Notes under the pieces: generated by a model | What the model saw: the letters and a program-made list of their open reading frames with translations, nothing else | Told to the model about the DNA's origin: nothing | Databases searched by the model: none | Assembly: GCF_021284765.1 (NCBI RefSeq) | Contig: NZ_CP089924.1 | Coordinates: 1,382,001 to 1,446,000 of the forward strand | Origin: Lysobacter sp. 5GHs7-4 | GTDB taxonomy: Bacteria > Pseudomonadota > Gammaproteobacteria > Xanthomonadales > Xanthomonadaceae | Reading direction: 5' to 3' | DNA length: 64,000 nucleotides | In this document: positions 25,924 to 34,509 of the stretch, piece by piece | How positions within the stretch are numbered: the first letter of the stretch is position 1 | Layout: each line of letters starts with the position of its first letter | Program-made: the position numbers and the translations under genes

Positions 25924-26417
25924 GTCGGTGTCTCCTGGACGGGCGGATGGGGCGCGCAGCCCGTCGGACGCCCGGGCGGGGGCCGGTGCGCGCTGCGCTG
26001 GCCGCGATGCTGACCTGGGCGATTCTCGTGGGCTGAGACGGCGGGCGGGCTGCGGAAGGGGCGCCGGCGCCGTCGCGCGGGAGCGCGTCGGGCGGGCGGG
26101 AGCCGCAGGGGCCATCGGCCGCGAACCCGGAGGCTAGCGCGCCGGGCGCTAAGCGGGCGCGAACGCCCCGTTTCGCCGTCTTTGGCAGGAACGTGCCCGT
26201 CAGCGCCGTCTCCGGGGCGGCGGAGCAAGGCTTATGGCAAAATCCCGGGCTTGTAGCGGCCGCCGGCTGCGCCCCGCCGGCCCGTCCGGAGAGAGCCCGA
26301 CCCTCATGCCCATGACCGAGCAGTACCGCCGCGGCCGCGCCGCCGCGCCGTCCGTCCTGCCGCCGCCGCATCTGGCCGGCCCGGTCCTTCTCCGTCCTAC
26401 GGCCCGCTGAGACCGCC
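25924..26417. other. Long intergenic region before dgkA
   Basis: About 490 bases between the VOC and dgkA start codons. Apart from a small open frame at 26306-26410 I see no gene. A lower-GC spot (GCTTATGGCAAAATCCC, about 26230-26247) is the likeliest place for the dgkA promoter. Confidence 0.45.
26306..26410 (+). CDS. Possible 34-residue leader peptide before dgkA
   Basis: An ATG with GGAGAGA about 12 bases upstream opens a 34-codon frame ending 7 bases before dgkA. The peptide is Arg/Pro/Ala-rich (MPMTEQYRRGR, VLPPPHLAGP). It could be a translated leader coupling to dgkA or a chance frame in GC-rich DNA. No homologue comes to mind. Confidence 0.25.
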   Translation: MPMTEQYRRGRAAAPSVLPPPHLAGPVLLRPTAR

Positions 26418-26798
26418 ATGGCAGACGAATTCGGTCATTTGCCGCGCGGCCCGCAGCGCATCCTCAAAGCCGCCATGTGGTCCATGCAGGGCCTGCGCGC
26501 GGCCTGGCTGCATGAATCTTCGTTCCGGCTTGAGGTCTATCTGTTCGTGGTGCTGGCCCCGCTGGGCTGGTGGCTGGGCCAGACCCCGGTCGAGCGCGTG
26601 CTGCTGATCGGCTCGATGCTGCTGGTGCTGAGCATCGAGCTGCTGAACTCGGCGGTGGAAGCGGTGATCGAACGCTACGGCCCGGAATTCCACGAACTCG
26701 CCGGCCGCGCCAAGGACATGGGCTCGGCGGCGGTGTTCGTATTGATGATGAACGTACTGCTGACCTGGGGCGCGATCGTCGTGCCGCGCCTGCTGTAG
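26418..26798 (+). CDS. dgkA: Diacylglycerol kinase DgkA
   Basis: A 126-residue, three-helix inner-membrane kinase that phosphorylates diacylglycerol to phosphatidic acid and so recycles the lipid left after osmoregulated-glucan or LPS decoration. Family marks: ILKAAMWSMQGLRAAWLHESSFRLEV, then IELLNSAVEAVIERYGPEFHELAGRAKDMGSAAVF, including the catalytic Glu/Asn surface and the KDMGSAAV motif. The length matches the family. The TerC-like gene follows 78 bases later. Confidence 0.95.
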   Translation: MADEFGHLPRGPQRILKAAMWSMQGLRAAWLHESSFRLEVYLFVVLAPLGWWLGQTPVERVLLIGSMLLVLSIELLNSAVEAVIERYGPEFHELAGRAKDMGSAAVFVLMMNVLLTWGAIVVPRLL

Positions 26799-26876
26799 AG
26801 CGCGCCCGCCCCGACACCGGTACGACCCGCGCGCATCGCGCGCACCACCCGTTTTGCTAAGCCTAGGAACCCCGCT

Positions 26877-27611
26877 GTGATTGAGCTGCTTACCGATCCG
26901 CAAGTCTGGATCACCCTGGTCACCCTGAGCGCGATCGAGATCGTGCTGGGCATCGACAACCTCGTCTTCATCTCGATCGCGGTCAGCAAGCTGCCGTACG
27001 CGCAGCGCGAGAAGGCGCGCAAGTTCGGTATCGCCGTGGCCTGCATCACGCGTATCGCGCTGCTGCTGACCCTGGCCTGGCTGGCTGGTCTCACCAGCGA
27101 CCTGTTCTCGGTGTTCGGTCAGGGCATTTCGGTGCGCGACCTGGTGCTGATCCTCGGCGGCGCCTTCCTGCTGGTGAAGGGCACGATGGAAATGCGCGAC
27201 ATGATCGTCGGCGCGGGCGAGTCCGAGGACGTGCACAGCAAGCCGGCGGCGTCGTTCATGGCCGTGATCGCGCAGATCGCGGTGATCGACATCGTGTTCT
27301 CGCTGGACTCGGTGATCGCCGCGGTCGGCATGGCCAGCCACACCTCGGTGATGGTGGCGGCGATCCTGCTGGCGGTGGCGGTGATGCTGCTGGCGTCCAA
27401 GCCGCTGGGCGAATTCATCGACCGCAACCCGACCATCAAGATGCTGGCGCTGGCCTTCATCGTCCTGGTCGGCGCGTATCTGGTCGCCGACGGTTTCGAG
27501 GTGCACATTCCCAAGGGCTACCTCTACGGCGCGATGGGCTTCTCCGCCCTGGTGGAGTGCCTGAACCTGTGGGCCAAGCGGCGCGCCATGCGCCGCGTCG
27601 AGGCCGACTGA
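26877..27611 (+). CDS. TerC-family integral membrane protein
   Basis: A 244-residue protein with about seven membrane helices. The TerC signature is present twice: EIVLGIDNLVFISI near residues 20-35 and VIDIVFSLDSVIAAVG near 130-150, each with an Asp in a membrane helix as expected for a metal-ion exporter. The TerC/Alx/YoaE group has been linked to manganese and tellurite handling and to loading metal on exported proteins. The start is a GTG at 26877. The end (LVECLNLWAKRRAMRR) is also typical. Confidence 0.9.
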   Translation: MIELLTDPQVWITLVTLSAIEIVLGIDNLVFISIAVSKLPYAQREKARKFGIAVACITRIALLLTLAWLAGLTSDLFSVFGQGISVRDLVLILGGAFLLVKGTMEMRDMIVGAGESEDVHSKPAASFMAVIAQIAVIDIVFSLDSVIAAVGMASHTSVMVAAILLAVAVMLLASKPLGEFIDRNPTIKMLALAFIVLVGAYLVADGFEVHIPKGYLYGAMGFSALVECLNLWAKRRAMRRVEAD

Positions 27612-27719
27612 CCGACGGGTTCGCGGACGGTGCCGCCATCGGCGGCGCCGTCACGCGGCGTCCATTGCAAGGCGCGGGCGCGGGTGGTGCAATGCGCCAT
27701 CCTCCGAAGGAGTTGCGCC

Positions 27720-28364
27720 ATGCGTAAGCTCATGATGTCGCTGCTGCTGGTGTCGGCCGCGGTCCTGCTCAGCGGTTGCGGCTACAACACCATCCAGCAG
27801 AAGGACGAGGCGGTGAAAGCGTCCTGGTCGCAGGTGCTCAACGTCTACAAGCGACGTGCCGATCTGGTGCCCAACCTGGTTGCGACCGTGAAGGGCTACG
27901 CCAGCCACGAGCAGCAGGTGCTGACCCAGGTCACGCAAGCGCGCTCCAAGGTCGGCAGCATCAACGTCAACGCCGACGATCCGGCCTCGGTGGAGCAATT
28001 CCAGCAGGCCCAGGGCGAACTCAAGAGCGCGATCGGCCGCCTGCTGGTGGTCAGCGAGAACTATCCGCAGCTCAAGGCCGACCAGAACTTCCTGCAGCTG
28101 CAGGCGCAGCTGGAAGGCACCGAGAACCGCATCACCGTCGAGCGCCAGCGCTACATCCAGTCGGTGCAGGACTACAACACCTACGTGCGCTCGTTCCCGC
28201 AGAACCTGACCGCGATGATCTTCGGCTACAAGGCCAAGCCCAATTTCTCGGTCGAGAACGAACAGCAGATCCAGCAGGCGCCGCAGGTCGATTTCGGCCA
28301 GCCGGCCGCGCAGCCGGCACCGCAGCAACCCGCGCCGCAGCAGCAGCCGGCACCGGCGGGCTGA
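27720..28364 (+). CDS. LemA-family lipoprotein
   Basis: A 214-residue lipoprotein with lipobox LLSGC and family core YNTIQQKDEAVKASWSQVLNVYKRRADLVPNLV, then VSENYPQLKADQNFLQLQAQLEGTENRI, then FPQNLTAMIFGY. A Gln/Pro/Ala-rich tail follows. The LemA fold is an antiparallel helical bundle; the role is unclear, but it is usually co-transcribed with TPM-domain proteins, as here. The ATG at 27720 has GAAGGAG upstream. Probably first gene of a three-gene unit. Confidence 0.93.
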   Translation: MRKLMMSLLLVSAAVLLSGCGYNTIQQKDEAVKASWSQVLNVYKRRADLVPNLVATVKGYASHEQQVLTQVTQARSKVGSINVNADDPASVEQFQQAQGELKSAIGRLLVVSENYPQLKADQNFLQLQAQLEGTENRITVERQRYIQSVQDYNTYVRSFPQNLTAMIFGYKAKPNFSVENEQQIQQAPQVDFGQPAAQPAPQQPAPQQQPAPAG

Positions 28365-28389
28365 GCGGCGCGGCGGCGGACGCCGGGCG

Positions 28390-29316
28390 ATGAGGCGCAC
28401 CCACGCCGGCGCCGGCCGCGCCTTCGCGCGCGGCTGGCTCTGGACGCTGGCCCTGTGGCTGGTCTGCGCGCTCGCGCAGGCGCAGACGCTGGCGCCGATC
28501 CCGGCGCTGGACTCGCCGGTGATCGACACCACCGGCACCCTCGACGCCGCCAGCCGCCAAAGCCTGGAGGCGCAGGCGATCGCGCTGCAGCAGCGCAAGG
28601 GCAGCCAGTTGCAGGTGCTGGTGGTGCCCACCACCCAGCCCGAGGACATCGCCCAGTACGCGGTGCGCGCGTTCGAGCAATGGAAGATCGGCCGCAAGGG
28701 CGTCGACGACGGCGTGCTGCTGGTGGTCGCCAAGGAAGACCGGCGGGTCCGCATCGAAGTCGGCTACGGCCTGGAAGGCGCGATCCCCGACGCCACCGCC
28801 AGCCGCGTGATCCAGGAATACCTGGTGCCGCACTTCCGCAGCGGCGACTACGCCGGCGGCATCGGCGCGGCCAGTACGGCGCTGACCAAGCTTATCGACG
28901 GCGAACCGCTGCCGGCGCCCATGGCCGACAACCGCGGCGACAGCGGCGGAGGCGGCGGCGAAAGCTTCCTGATCGCCCTGTTCGTGGCGTTCGTGGTGGC
29001 CCAGGTCGCGCGCGGCATTTTCAACGGCGCGCCGCGCCCGCTGCGCGCGCTGCTCGGCGCCGGCGCGGCCGGCGGCGTGGCCTGGCTGCTGTCCTCGCTG
29101 CTGCTGGTCGGCGGCATCGGCGCGGCGATCGGCTTCGTGATCGGTCTGATCAGCACGCCGCGCGGCGGCCGCTTCGCCCGCGACGCGGGCTGGGGCGGCT
29201 GGGGCGGTAGCGGCGGCGGAGGTTGGGGCGGTGGCGGTGGCTTCGGCGGTGGCGGAGGCGGCTGGTCGGGCGGCGGCGGTTCCAGCGGAGGCGGCGGCGC
29301 CTCCGGCAGTTGGTAA
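28390..29316 (+). CDS. TPM-domain membrane protein (YgcG-like) with Gly-rich tail
   Basis: A 308-residue exported protein: signal peptide (LWTLALWLVCALAQAQ), TPM_phosphatase domain at about 40-170 (VIDTTGTLDAASRQ, RKGVDDGVLLVVAKEDRRVRIEVGYGLEG), two membrane helices at about 195-265, and a C-terminal tail of about 45 residues almost entirely Gly, Trp and Ser (GGWGGSGGGGW style). The Gly-rich tail is normal in this family. Some TPM proteins have acid phosphatase activity or act in photosystem or envelope assembly; the role here is unknown. It lies between lemA and another TPM gene. Confidence 0.9.
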   Translation: MRRTHAGAGRAFARGWLWTLALWLVCALAQAQTLAPIPALDSPVIDTTGTLDAASRQSLEAQAIALQQRKGSQLQVLVVPTTQPEDIAQYAVRAFEQWKIGRKGVDDGVLLVVAKEDRRVRIEVGYGLEGAIPDATASRVIQEYLVPHFRSGDYAGGIGAASTALTKLIDGEPLPAPMADNRGDSGGGGGESFLIALFVAFVVAQVARGIFNGAPRPLRALLGAGAAGGVAWLLSSLLLVGGIGAAIGFVIGLISTPRGGRFARDAGWGGWGGSGGGGWGGGGGFGGGGGGWSGGGGSSGGGGASGSW

Positions 29317-29330
29317 GGGAGACGAGGCCG

Positions 29331-29819
29331 ATGCGCCTGCTCAAGCACCTGTTCGCTCCGTCGGCCTCGCGGCTGTTTCCCGAGCCGCTGCTGCGCCGGG
29401 TGGCCGCGGCGATCGCCGCCAGCGAGCTGCGCCACAGCGGCGAAATCTGTTTCGCCGTCGAACCGGCCTTGCCCGCGCGCGCGGTCTGGGCCGGGCGTCA
29501 GGCGCGCGCGGCGGCGATGGACGCGTTCGCCCATCTGCGGGTCTGGGACACGCGCGCCAACAACGGCGTGCTGCTGTACCTGTTGCTGGCCGACCATCGC
29601 ATCGAAATCGTCGCCGACCGTGGCTTCGACGGGCGGGTCAGCGCCGAGCAGTGGCGCGGGGTCTGCCAGCTGGTCGAGGACCGGCTGCGCGCCGGCGACG
29701 CCGAGGCGGCGGTGCTGGATGGGATCGAGGCCATCTCGGCGTTGCTGGCGGAGCACTATCCGCGCGCCGAGGGCGACCAGGACGTCAACGAGCTGCCGGA
29801 TTTGCCGCGGATTCTTTGA
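29331..29819 (+). CDS. Second TPM-domain protein
   Basis: A 162-residue protein (RLLKHLFAPSASRLFPEPLLRR...) whose centre (FAHLRVWDTRANNGVLLYLLLADHRIEIVADRGFDG) matches the TPM domain. There is no signal peptide, so it is probably cytoplasmic or membrane-associated through the N-terminal region. It follows the YgcG-like gene by 14 bases with GGGAGACGAGG before the ATG. Triple lemA-TPM-TPM operons are common in proteobacteria; the function of the set is not known. Confidence 0.85.
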   Translation: MRLLKHLFAPSASRLFPEPLLRRVAAAIAASELRHSGEICFAVEPALPARAVWAGRQARAAAMDAFAHLRVWDTRANNGVLLYLLLADHRIEIVADRGFDGRVSAEQWRGVCQLVEDRLRAGDAEAAVLDGIEAISALLAEHYPRAEGDQDVNELPDLPRIL

Positions 29820-29842
29820 GGCGCGGGGAGGGTGGGGTTCCG

Positions 29843-29912
29843 GCCCTTGCGGCATCCCCTGCTCCCGCTAGCGGGAGAGGGTGGCGCGCAGCGCCGGATG
29901 AGGCCGCGGAGC
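29843..29912. repeat. Dispersed repeat, family D copy 2
   Basis: GCTCCCGCTAGCGGGAG is a perfect palindrome, followed by AGGGTGGCGCGCAGCGCCGGATGAGGC. It lies in the 220-base gap before lgt. The rest of that gap holds a candidate -10 region (GCACAATACGG, about 30001-30011). Confidence 0.65.
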
Positions 29913-30042
29913 GTCCGATCCCCGCCCCGTCACGTAACGCACCGTCCCGCCGCAAGCCGCCCACGGTGGGCTGGCGGCAAAGCACGCGGCATGCCCCTCG
30001 GGCACAATACGGGCATCCCCATACGCCGGGCCGCCACGCCGC

Positions 30043-30918
30043 ATGATCTACCTGCACCAGATCGATCCGATCGCCATCCATCTCGGCCCACTGCAAGTGC
30101 ACTGGTACGGGATCATGTATTTGATCGGCTTCGGCCTGGCCTGGTGGCTGGGGCAGCGCCGGGTGCGCGCCGGGCGCCTGCCGGGCGTGAGCGAGCAGGC
30201 CTACGGCGATCTGCTGTTCTACGCCATGCTCGGCGTGGTCCTGGGCGGCCGCTTCGGCTACGTGCTGTTCTACGCGTTCGGCGATCTGCTCAGCGATCCG
30301 CTGATGCTGTTCCGGATCTGGGAAGGCGGCATGAGCTTCCACGGCGGCCTGCTGGGCGTGATGGCGGCCGCGCTGTGGTGGGCGCACAAGCACCGTCTGC
30401 ACTTCTTCGACGTGATGGATTTCGTCGCTCCGCTGGTGCCGCCGGGGCTGGGCTTCGGCCGCCTGGGCAATTACATCGGCGGCGAGCTCTGGGGTAAGCC
30501 CACCGGCGCCGACTGGGGCGTGATCTTTCCGCGTGCGCCGGAGTTCGTCGACTGGACCGCGCAGCAGATCCAGAGCCAGTACGCGGCCGGCGCGCTCAAC
30601 CATTTCGCCCGCCATCCCTCGCAGCTGTACCAGGCCGCGCTGGAAGGGCTGACCATGTTCGTGCTGCTGTGGTGGTTCTCCAGCAAGCCGCGCCCGCGCT
30701 ACGCGGTGTCGGGCCTGTTCGCGCTGCTGTACGGCTGCTTCCGGTTCCTGGTCGAGTTCGTGCGCGTGCCCGACGCCAAGCCCGGCTACATCGCCTTCGG
30801 CTGGCTGACCATGGGCCAGCTGTTGAGCGTGCCGCTGATCCTGCTGGGCCTGTATTGGCTGTGGCGCTCGCGCCGCTCGCCGACCCTGCAACCGCAAGCC
30901 GTCGCGAAGGAGGGCTAA
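30043..30918 (+). CDS. lgt: Prolipoprotein diacylglyceryl transferase
   Basis: A 291-residue polytopic inner-membrane enzyme that moves diacylglycerol from phosphatidylglycerol to the lipobox Cys of prolipoproteins, the first step of lipoprotein maturation. Seen: H100 in SFHGGLLG, Arg140 and the signature [15 protein letters not shown], and the H-P-S-Q-L-Y motif ([14 protein letters not shown]). It works on the several lipoproteins in this window. thyA starts two bases after the stop, the same arrangement as in E. coli. Confidence 0.97.
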   Translation: MIYLHQIDPIAIHLGPLQVHWYGIMYLIGFGLAWWLGQRRVRAGRLPGVSEQAYGDLLFYAMLGVVLGGRFGYVLFYAFGDLLSDPLMLFRIWEGGMSFHGGLLGVMAAALWWAHKHRLHFFDVMDFVAPLVPPGLGFGRLGNYIGGELWGKPTGADWGVIFPRAPEFVDWTAQQIQSQYAAGALNHFARHPSQLYQAALEGLTMFVLLWWFSSKPRPRYAVSGLFALLYGCFRFLVEFVRVPDAKPGYIAFGWLTMGQLLSVPLILLGLYWLWRSRRSPTLQPQAVAKEG

Positions 30919-30920
30919 GC

Positions 30921-31715
30921 GTGCGTCAGTACCTCGACCTGTTGCGCCACGTGCTGGAACACGGCAGCGAAAAATCCGACCGCACCGGCACCGGCACGCG
31001 CAGCGTGTTCGGCTGGCAGCTGCGTTTCGACCTCAACCAGGGCTTTCCCCTGGTCACCACCAAGAAGCTGCACCTGCGCTCGATCGTGCACGAGCTGCTG
31101 TGGTTCCTGCAGGGCGACACCAACGTCGCCTACCTGAAGGACAACAAGGTCAGCATCTGGGACGAATGGGCCGACGCCGACGGCGAGCTGGGGCCGGTGT
31201 ACGGCAAGCAGTGGCGGCGTTGGGCCGGCGCCGACGGGGTAGAGATCGACCAGATCCGCTGGGTGATCGACGAGATCAAGCGCAATCCCGATTCGCGCCG
31301 CCTGATCGTCAGCGCCTGGAACGTCGCCGACCTGCCGCGCATGGCGCTGATGCCCTGCCACACCATGTTCCAGTTCTACGTCGCCGACGGAAAGCTCAGC
31401 TGCCAGCTGTACCAGCGCAGCGGCGACATCTTCCTGGGCGTGCCGTTCAACATCGCCAGCTACGCGCTGCTGACCCACATGGTCGCGCAGGTCTGCGGGC
31501 TGGGCGTGGGCGATTTCGTGCATACGCTGGGCGATGCGCATCTGTATTCCAACCACTACGAACAGGCGCGCGAACAGCTCTCGCGCGAGCCGCGCGCGCT
31601 GCCGACGCTGACGCTCAATCCGCAGGTGCGCGACATCTTCGGTTTCCGCTACGACGACATCGCGATCGAGCATTACGATCCGTTGCCGGCGATCAAGGCG
31701 CCGGTCGCGGTCTGA
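30921..31715 (+). CDS. thyA: Thymidylate synthase ThyA
   Basis: A 264-residue enzyme that makes dTMP from dUMP with methylene-tetrahydrofolate. The length equals the E. coli protein, and the nucleophile Cys146 stands in [10 protein letters not shown]. The dUMP and folate motifs [27 protein letters not shown] and [13 protein letters not shown] are intact. The start is a GTG two bases after lgt, with GAAGGAGGG within the end of lgt. It produces dihydrofolate, which FolA (34506) reduces; the two genes are about 3 kb apart. Confidence 0.98.
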   Translation: MRQYLDLLRHVLEHGSEKSDRTGTGTRSVFGWQLRFDLNQGFPLVTTKKLHLRSIVHELLWFLQGDTNVAYLKDNKVSIWDEWADADGELGPVYGKQWRRWAGADGVEIDQIRWVIDEIKRNPDSRRLIVSAWNVADLPRMALMPCHTMFQFYVADGKLSCQLYQRSGDIFLGVPFNIASYALLTHMVAQVCGLGVGDFVHTLGDAHLYSNHYEQAREQLSREPRALPTLTLNPQVRDIFGFRYDDIAIEHYDPLPAIKAPVAV

Positions 31716-31745
31716 CGGCAGCATCACACCCTGGGGGAGGGGAGC

Positions 31746-32291
31746 ATGGGACGACAAGGAATCGTCATCGCCGCCACGCTGGGTCTGGCCGCGACGCTGT
31801 GCGCGGCCGCGGTGCTTGCCGCCGATCCCGCGCCGGCCAGCCTGGAAGGCGTCGCCGGCCGCACGCGCCTGCCCACCGCGATCAAGGTCGACTCCGAGGC
31901 GTCGGACGCGGTGCGCGGCGGGCAGCGCAGCGCTCATGCGCTGCGTCTGGAGCGTAACGGCAAGATCGAGGAGGCCATGCTGTCGCAGTCGTGCGTGACC
32001 GCGCCGCCGGACCTGCGCACCGAAAAAGATCTGCAGGCGCTGATGCAGGGCCTGGCGGTGATGCAGCGCCAGACCCAGGGCAAGGCCAACGGCTGGGTGA
32101 CGATGGGCGAGCGGCGCGGCTACCGCATGGACTGGGTCCTCGGCAGCGGCGAGGTGGCGACGATGTGGATGGTGCCGATGGGCGCGTACATGGCCGTGCT
32201 GCGCTACGAGCGCCGGGCCGATTTCTCGCTCGACGACGAAACGATCAACGCGATAGAGAAAATGGAGTTCCGATGCGGTACGACACCCTGA
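31746..32291 (+). CDS. Small exported protein of unknown function
   Basis: A 181-residue protein with a signal peptide (GIVIAATLGLAATLCAAAVLAA) and one Cys pair (SCVTAP, FRCGT). A strong ribosome site (GGGGGAGGGG) precedes the ATG at 31746. It follows thyA by 30 bases and overlaps the next gene by 19 bases, so it is likely read as the first of a set of four small secreted proteins (to 33987). I do not recognise the family. Confidence 0.75.
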   Translation: MGRQGIVIAATLGLAATLCAAAVLAADPAPASLEGVAGRTRLPTAIKVDSEASDAVRGGQRSAHALRLERNGKIEEAMLSQSCVTAPPDLRTEKDLQALMQGLAVMQRQTQGKANGWVTMGERRGYRMDWVLGSGEVATMWMVPMGAYMAVLRYERRADFSLDDETINAIEKMEFRCGTTP

Positions 32292-32809
32292 TCAAGACCG
32301 CGTTCGCGGCGACGCTGACCGCGGCCCTATGGTTGCCGGCGTCTTCCGCGCACGCCGAGGACAAGGCGGCGCTGGCGACCCGTGCGTTCGCGCGCGTGGA
32401 GCCGATGCTGCGCACGATGGCGACCGATGCGATGGCCAGCGGCATGTCGATGGAGAACGATCCGCGCTTCAAGGACTGCCCGGAGGCCGGCCGCAGGATG
32501 GGCAAGAGTCTGCAGGACGGCGTCTTGCCGGTGATCGTCGAGCTGTTCTTCAGCGGCGACAATCGCAAGCGCGTCGAAGCGGCGATGGCCGACAGCTACA
32601 GCGTCGAGCAATTGCGCGTCATCGCCGCCGGCGGCGAACCGCCGGCCGCAGACGCCGGGTCGGAAAAGTTCGGCCAGGCGATGGCGGCGCTGCAGGGCTC
32701 GTTCCAGCAGGAGGTCATGCAGGACAGCCGGGTGACGGCGGAGTTGACCAAGGCCGTGCAGGCCGGGGTGCTCGCGTCCGTCGAGTGCAAGGCTAAAGCG
32801 CAGGATTGA
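32273..32809 (+). CDS. Exported protein, member 1 of a duplicated family
   Basis: A 178-residue protein with signal peptide (KTAFAATLTAALWLPASSAHA). It contains KDCPEAGRRMGKSLQDGVLPVIVELFFSGDNRKRVEAAM, a pattern repeated in the next gene (DDVATQLRADLGRDTTPVMMELFFNPDMRRRVEG). Both end with a Cys residue preceded by a helical region. It overlaps the upstream gene by 19 bases. It looks like a distant relative of DUF2059-type proteins; no function known. Confidence 0.78.
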   Translation: MRYDTLIKTAFAATLTAALWLPASSAHAEDKAALATRAFARVEPMLRTMATDAMASGMSMENDPRFKDCPEAGRRMGKSLQDGVLPVIVELFFSGDNRKRVEAAMADSYSVEQLRVIAAGGEPPAADAGSEKFGQAMAALQGSFQQEVMQDSRVTAELTKAVQAGVLASVECKAKAQD

Positions 32810-32840
32810 ACGGCGACGGGATGCGAGGCGAGGACAACCG

Positions 32841-33377
32841 ATGCGGCGCGAACCTCTGATCCGGACTGCGTTGGCGGTGCTGCTGGCCGCCACGTTGTGG
32901 CTGCCGGCCGCTGCGCAAGCGCCGGACGAACGCGCCCTGGCCGCGCGCGTCTACGAGCGCATCGAGCCGATGCTGAGCGAGATGATGAAGAAGGCCTATC
33001 TGGACAGCTTGTTCAGCGGCGACCTCAAGGCGTTCGCCGGTTGCGACGATGTCGCCACCCAGCTGCGCGCCGACCTGGGCCGCGACACCACGCCGGTGAT
33101 GATGGAACTGTTCTTCAACCCGGACATGCGCCGACGCGTGGAAGGCCTCCTGGTCGACGTCTACGATGCCGATCAGCTGCGCGTCACCGCCGAAGGCGGC
33201 AGCGCGCCGACGAGACCGGAACAGTCGGCCGCGATCGCCGCTGCGTTTCGCGAGCTCGGTGCCGATTTCCAGCAGCGCATCGCCCGCGACGACCGCTACA
33301 TCGCCGCGGTTACCCGGGCCATGCAGAACGCGGTCGAGCCGATGCGGCAATGCCGCGCGCGGCGAGCCGCGGAGTAG
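32841..33377 (+). CDS. Exported protein, member 2 of the duplicated family
   Basis: A 178-residue protein, the same length as its upstream neighbour, with signal peptide (LIRTALAVLLAATLWLPAAAQA) and parallel segments: RVYERIEPMLSEMMKKAYLD against RAFARVEPMLRTMATDAMAS, and DADQLRVTAEGG against SVEQLRVIAAGG. This is a tandem duplication that has diverged. Two conserved Cys residues (AGCDD and RQCRA) could pair. Function unknown. Confidence 0.8.
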   Translation: MRREPLIRTALAVLLAATLWLPAAAQAPDERALAARVYERIEPMLSEMMKKAYLDSLFSGDLKAFAGCDDVATQLRADLGRDTTPVMMELFFNPDMRRRVEGLLVDVYDADQLRVTAEGGSAPTRPEQSAAIAAAFRELGADFQQRIARDDRYIAAVTRAMQNAVEPMRQCRARRAAE

Positions 33378-33444
33378 GCGGACGAACACTCGGGCAGCCG
33401 CCATGGGTGCGTCGACGAATCGCAATCACGACTAGGGGAACGCA

Positions 33445-33987
33445 GTGCCTAACAAGACCATTTCGACTCTCGCCGCCCTCGCGCTGGCGGCCGTGCTGGG
33501 CAACGCGCAGGCGGCGAATTCGCCGAAGTACGAGGCCGCGCTGGAGCGCTACTACGATCTGACCTACGGGCACCAGATCGAGCAGCTCGGCATCGACGAG
33601 CTGTCGGAGAAATTTCGCGAGGGCGCGATGTCCAAGCCCGAAGCCAAGGCCTGCCCGGCGCTGGGCCAGGCGATCGACGACTTCTCCAAGAACGAGTTCC
33701 GCAAGGCGATCACCGATTATTTCCACTCGCCGGAGCTGAAGGCGCAGATCGTCGCCGCCATGCGCAAGCAGCTGACCGAGGCCGATCTGAACGCCTATCT
33801 GGCCTTCGTCGACACACCGGCCGGCAAGTCCTATCTCGCGCACAGCCAGGCGTCGCACGTCGAAGTCGAGAAGGCCATCGCCGAGATGACCGAGAAGATG
33901 GACCAGTCGCCGGCGTTCAAGACCATGATGACCGACATGGTGGCCAAGCTGGTGCCGGTGATGATGACCTGCAACGCCAAGAAGTAG
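33445..33987 (+). CDS. Exported protein, DUF2059-like, member 3 of the cluster
   Basis: A 180-residue secreted protein (signal KTISTLAALALAAVLGNAQA). It has the DUF2059-like segment LTEADLNAYLAFVDTPAGKSYL, in which a Gly-Lys follows a Thr/Ser-Pro, and shares the arrangement FREGAMSKPEAKACPALGQAIDDF...IVAAMRKQL with its two neighbours. Cys residues at CPALG and TCNAKK mirror theirs. The start is GTG 33445 with AGGGGAA upstream. Role unknown; probably periplasmic. Confidence 0.8.
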   Translation: MPNKTISTLAALALAAVLGNAQAANSPKYEAALERYYDLTYGHQIEQLGIDELSEKFREGAMSKPEAKACPALGQAIDDFSKNEFRKAITDYFHSPELKAQIVAAMRKQLTEADLNAYLAFVDTPAGKSYLAHSQASHVEVEKAIAEMTEKMDQSPAFKTMMTDMVAKLVPVMMTCNAKK

Positions 33988-34071
33988 GCGTCGCGGTCGG
34001 CGGCGACGTCTGCCGGCTGGAAGCGGCTAGGCGACGGCAGGGACGCGTTCGATTCCTGACGAGGTGATGGA

Positions 34072-34509
34072 ATGAATCCGATAGCGAAATGGCACGGGGC
34101 GGTCGAGGACGCGTGCGCGCGCCGCGCCGACCTGGGCCTGCTGGTCCTGCGCGTGGCGATAGGCGCGCACCTGATGGTCATGACCCAGGACAACGTGTTC
34201 TCGTGGGCGCGCATGCTGGAGTTCCGCGACTTCATGGCCCATCACGGCTTCGCGTTCCCGCTGTTTTGCGCGGTGCTGTCGGTGATCGGCCAGTTCTTCG
34301 GCGGATTGGCGCTGGTGCTGGGCCTGTGCACGCGTTTCGCCGGGCTGGTGGTGGCGATCAACTTCGTGGTCGCGGTGTGGATGGTGGACTCCAAGCTGCC
34401 GTACCCCGGCGCGTTCCCGGCGCTGGCCCTGGTCGCCAGCGGCGTGTGCCTGATGTTCACCGGCGGCGGGCACTATTCGCTCGACCGCGTCTGGCGCAAG
34501 CGGCCATGA
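34072..34509 (+). CDS. DoxX-family membrane protein
   Basis: A 145-residue four-helix membrane protein. DoxX pattern: LGLLVLRVAIGAHLMVMTQDNVFSW, then GFAFPLFCAVLSVIGQFFGGLALVLGLCTRFAGLVVAINFVVAV. DoxX-type proteins sit with quinone or redox functions, but the biochemical activity of this branch is not known. The folA ATG overlaps its stop, so the two are coupled. Confidence 0.87.
   Translation: MNPIAKWHGAVEDACARRADLGLLVLRVAIGAHLMVMTQDNVFSWARMLEFRDFMAHHGFAFPLFCAVLSVIGQFFGGLALVLGLCTRFAGLVVAINFVVAVWMVDSKLPYPGAFPALALVASGVCLMFTGGGHYSLDRVWRKRP

Noticed and set aside
30001..30011. GCACAATACGG as lgt promoter -10
   Set aside because: Only the -10-like part is seen; no -35 at the right spacing, so it is mentioned but not listed as a promoter.
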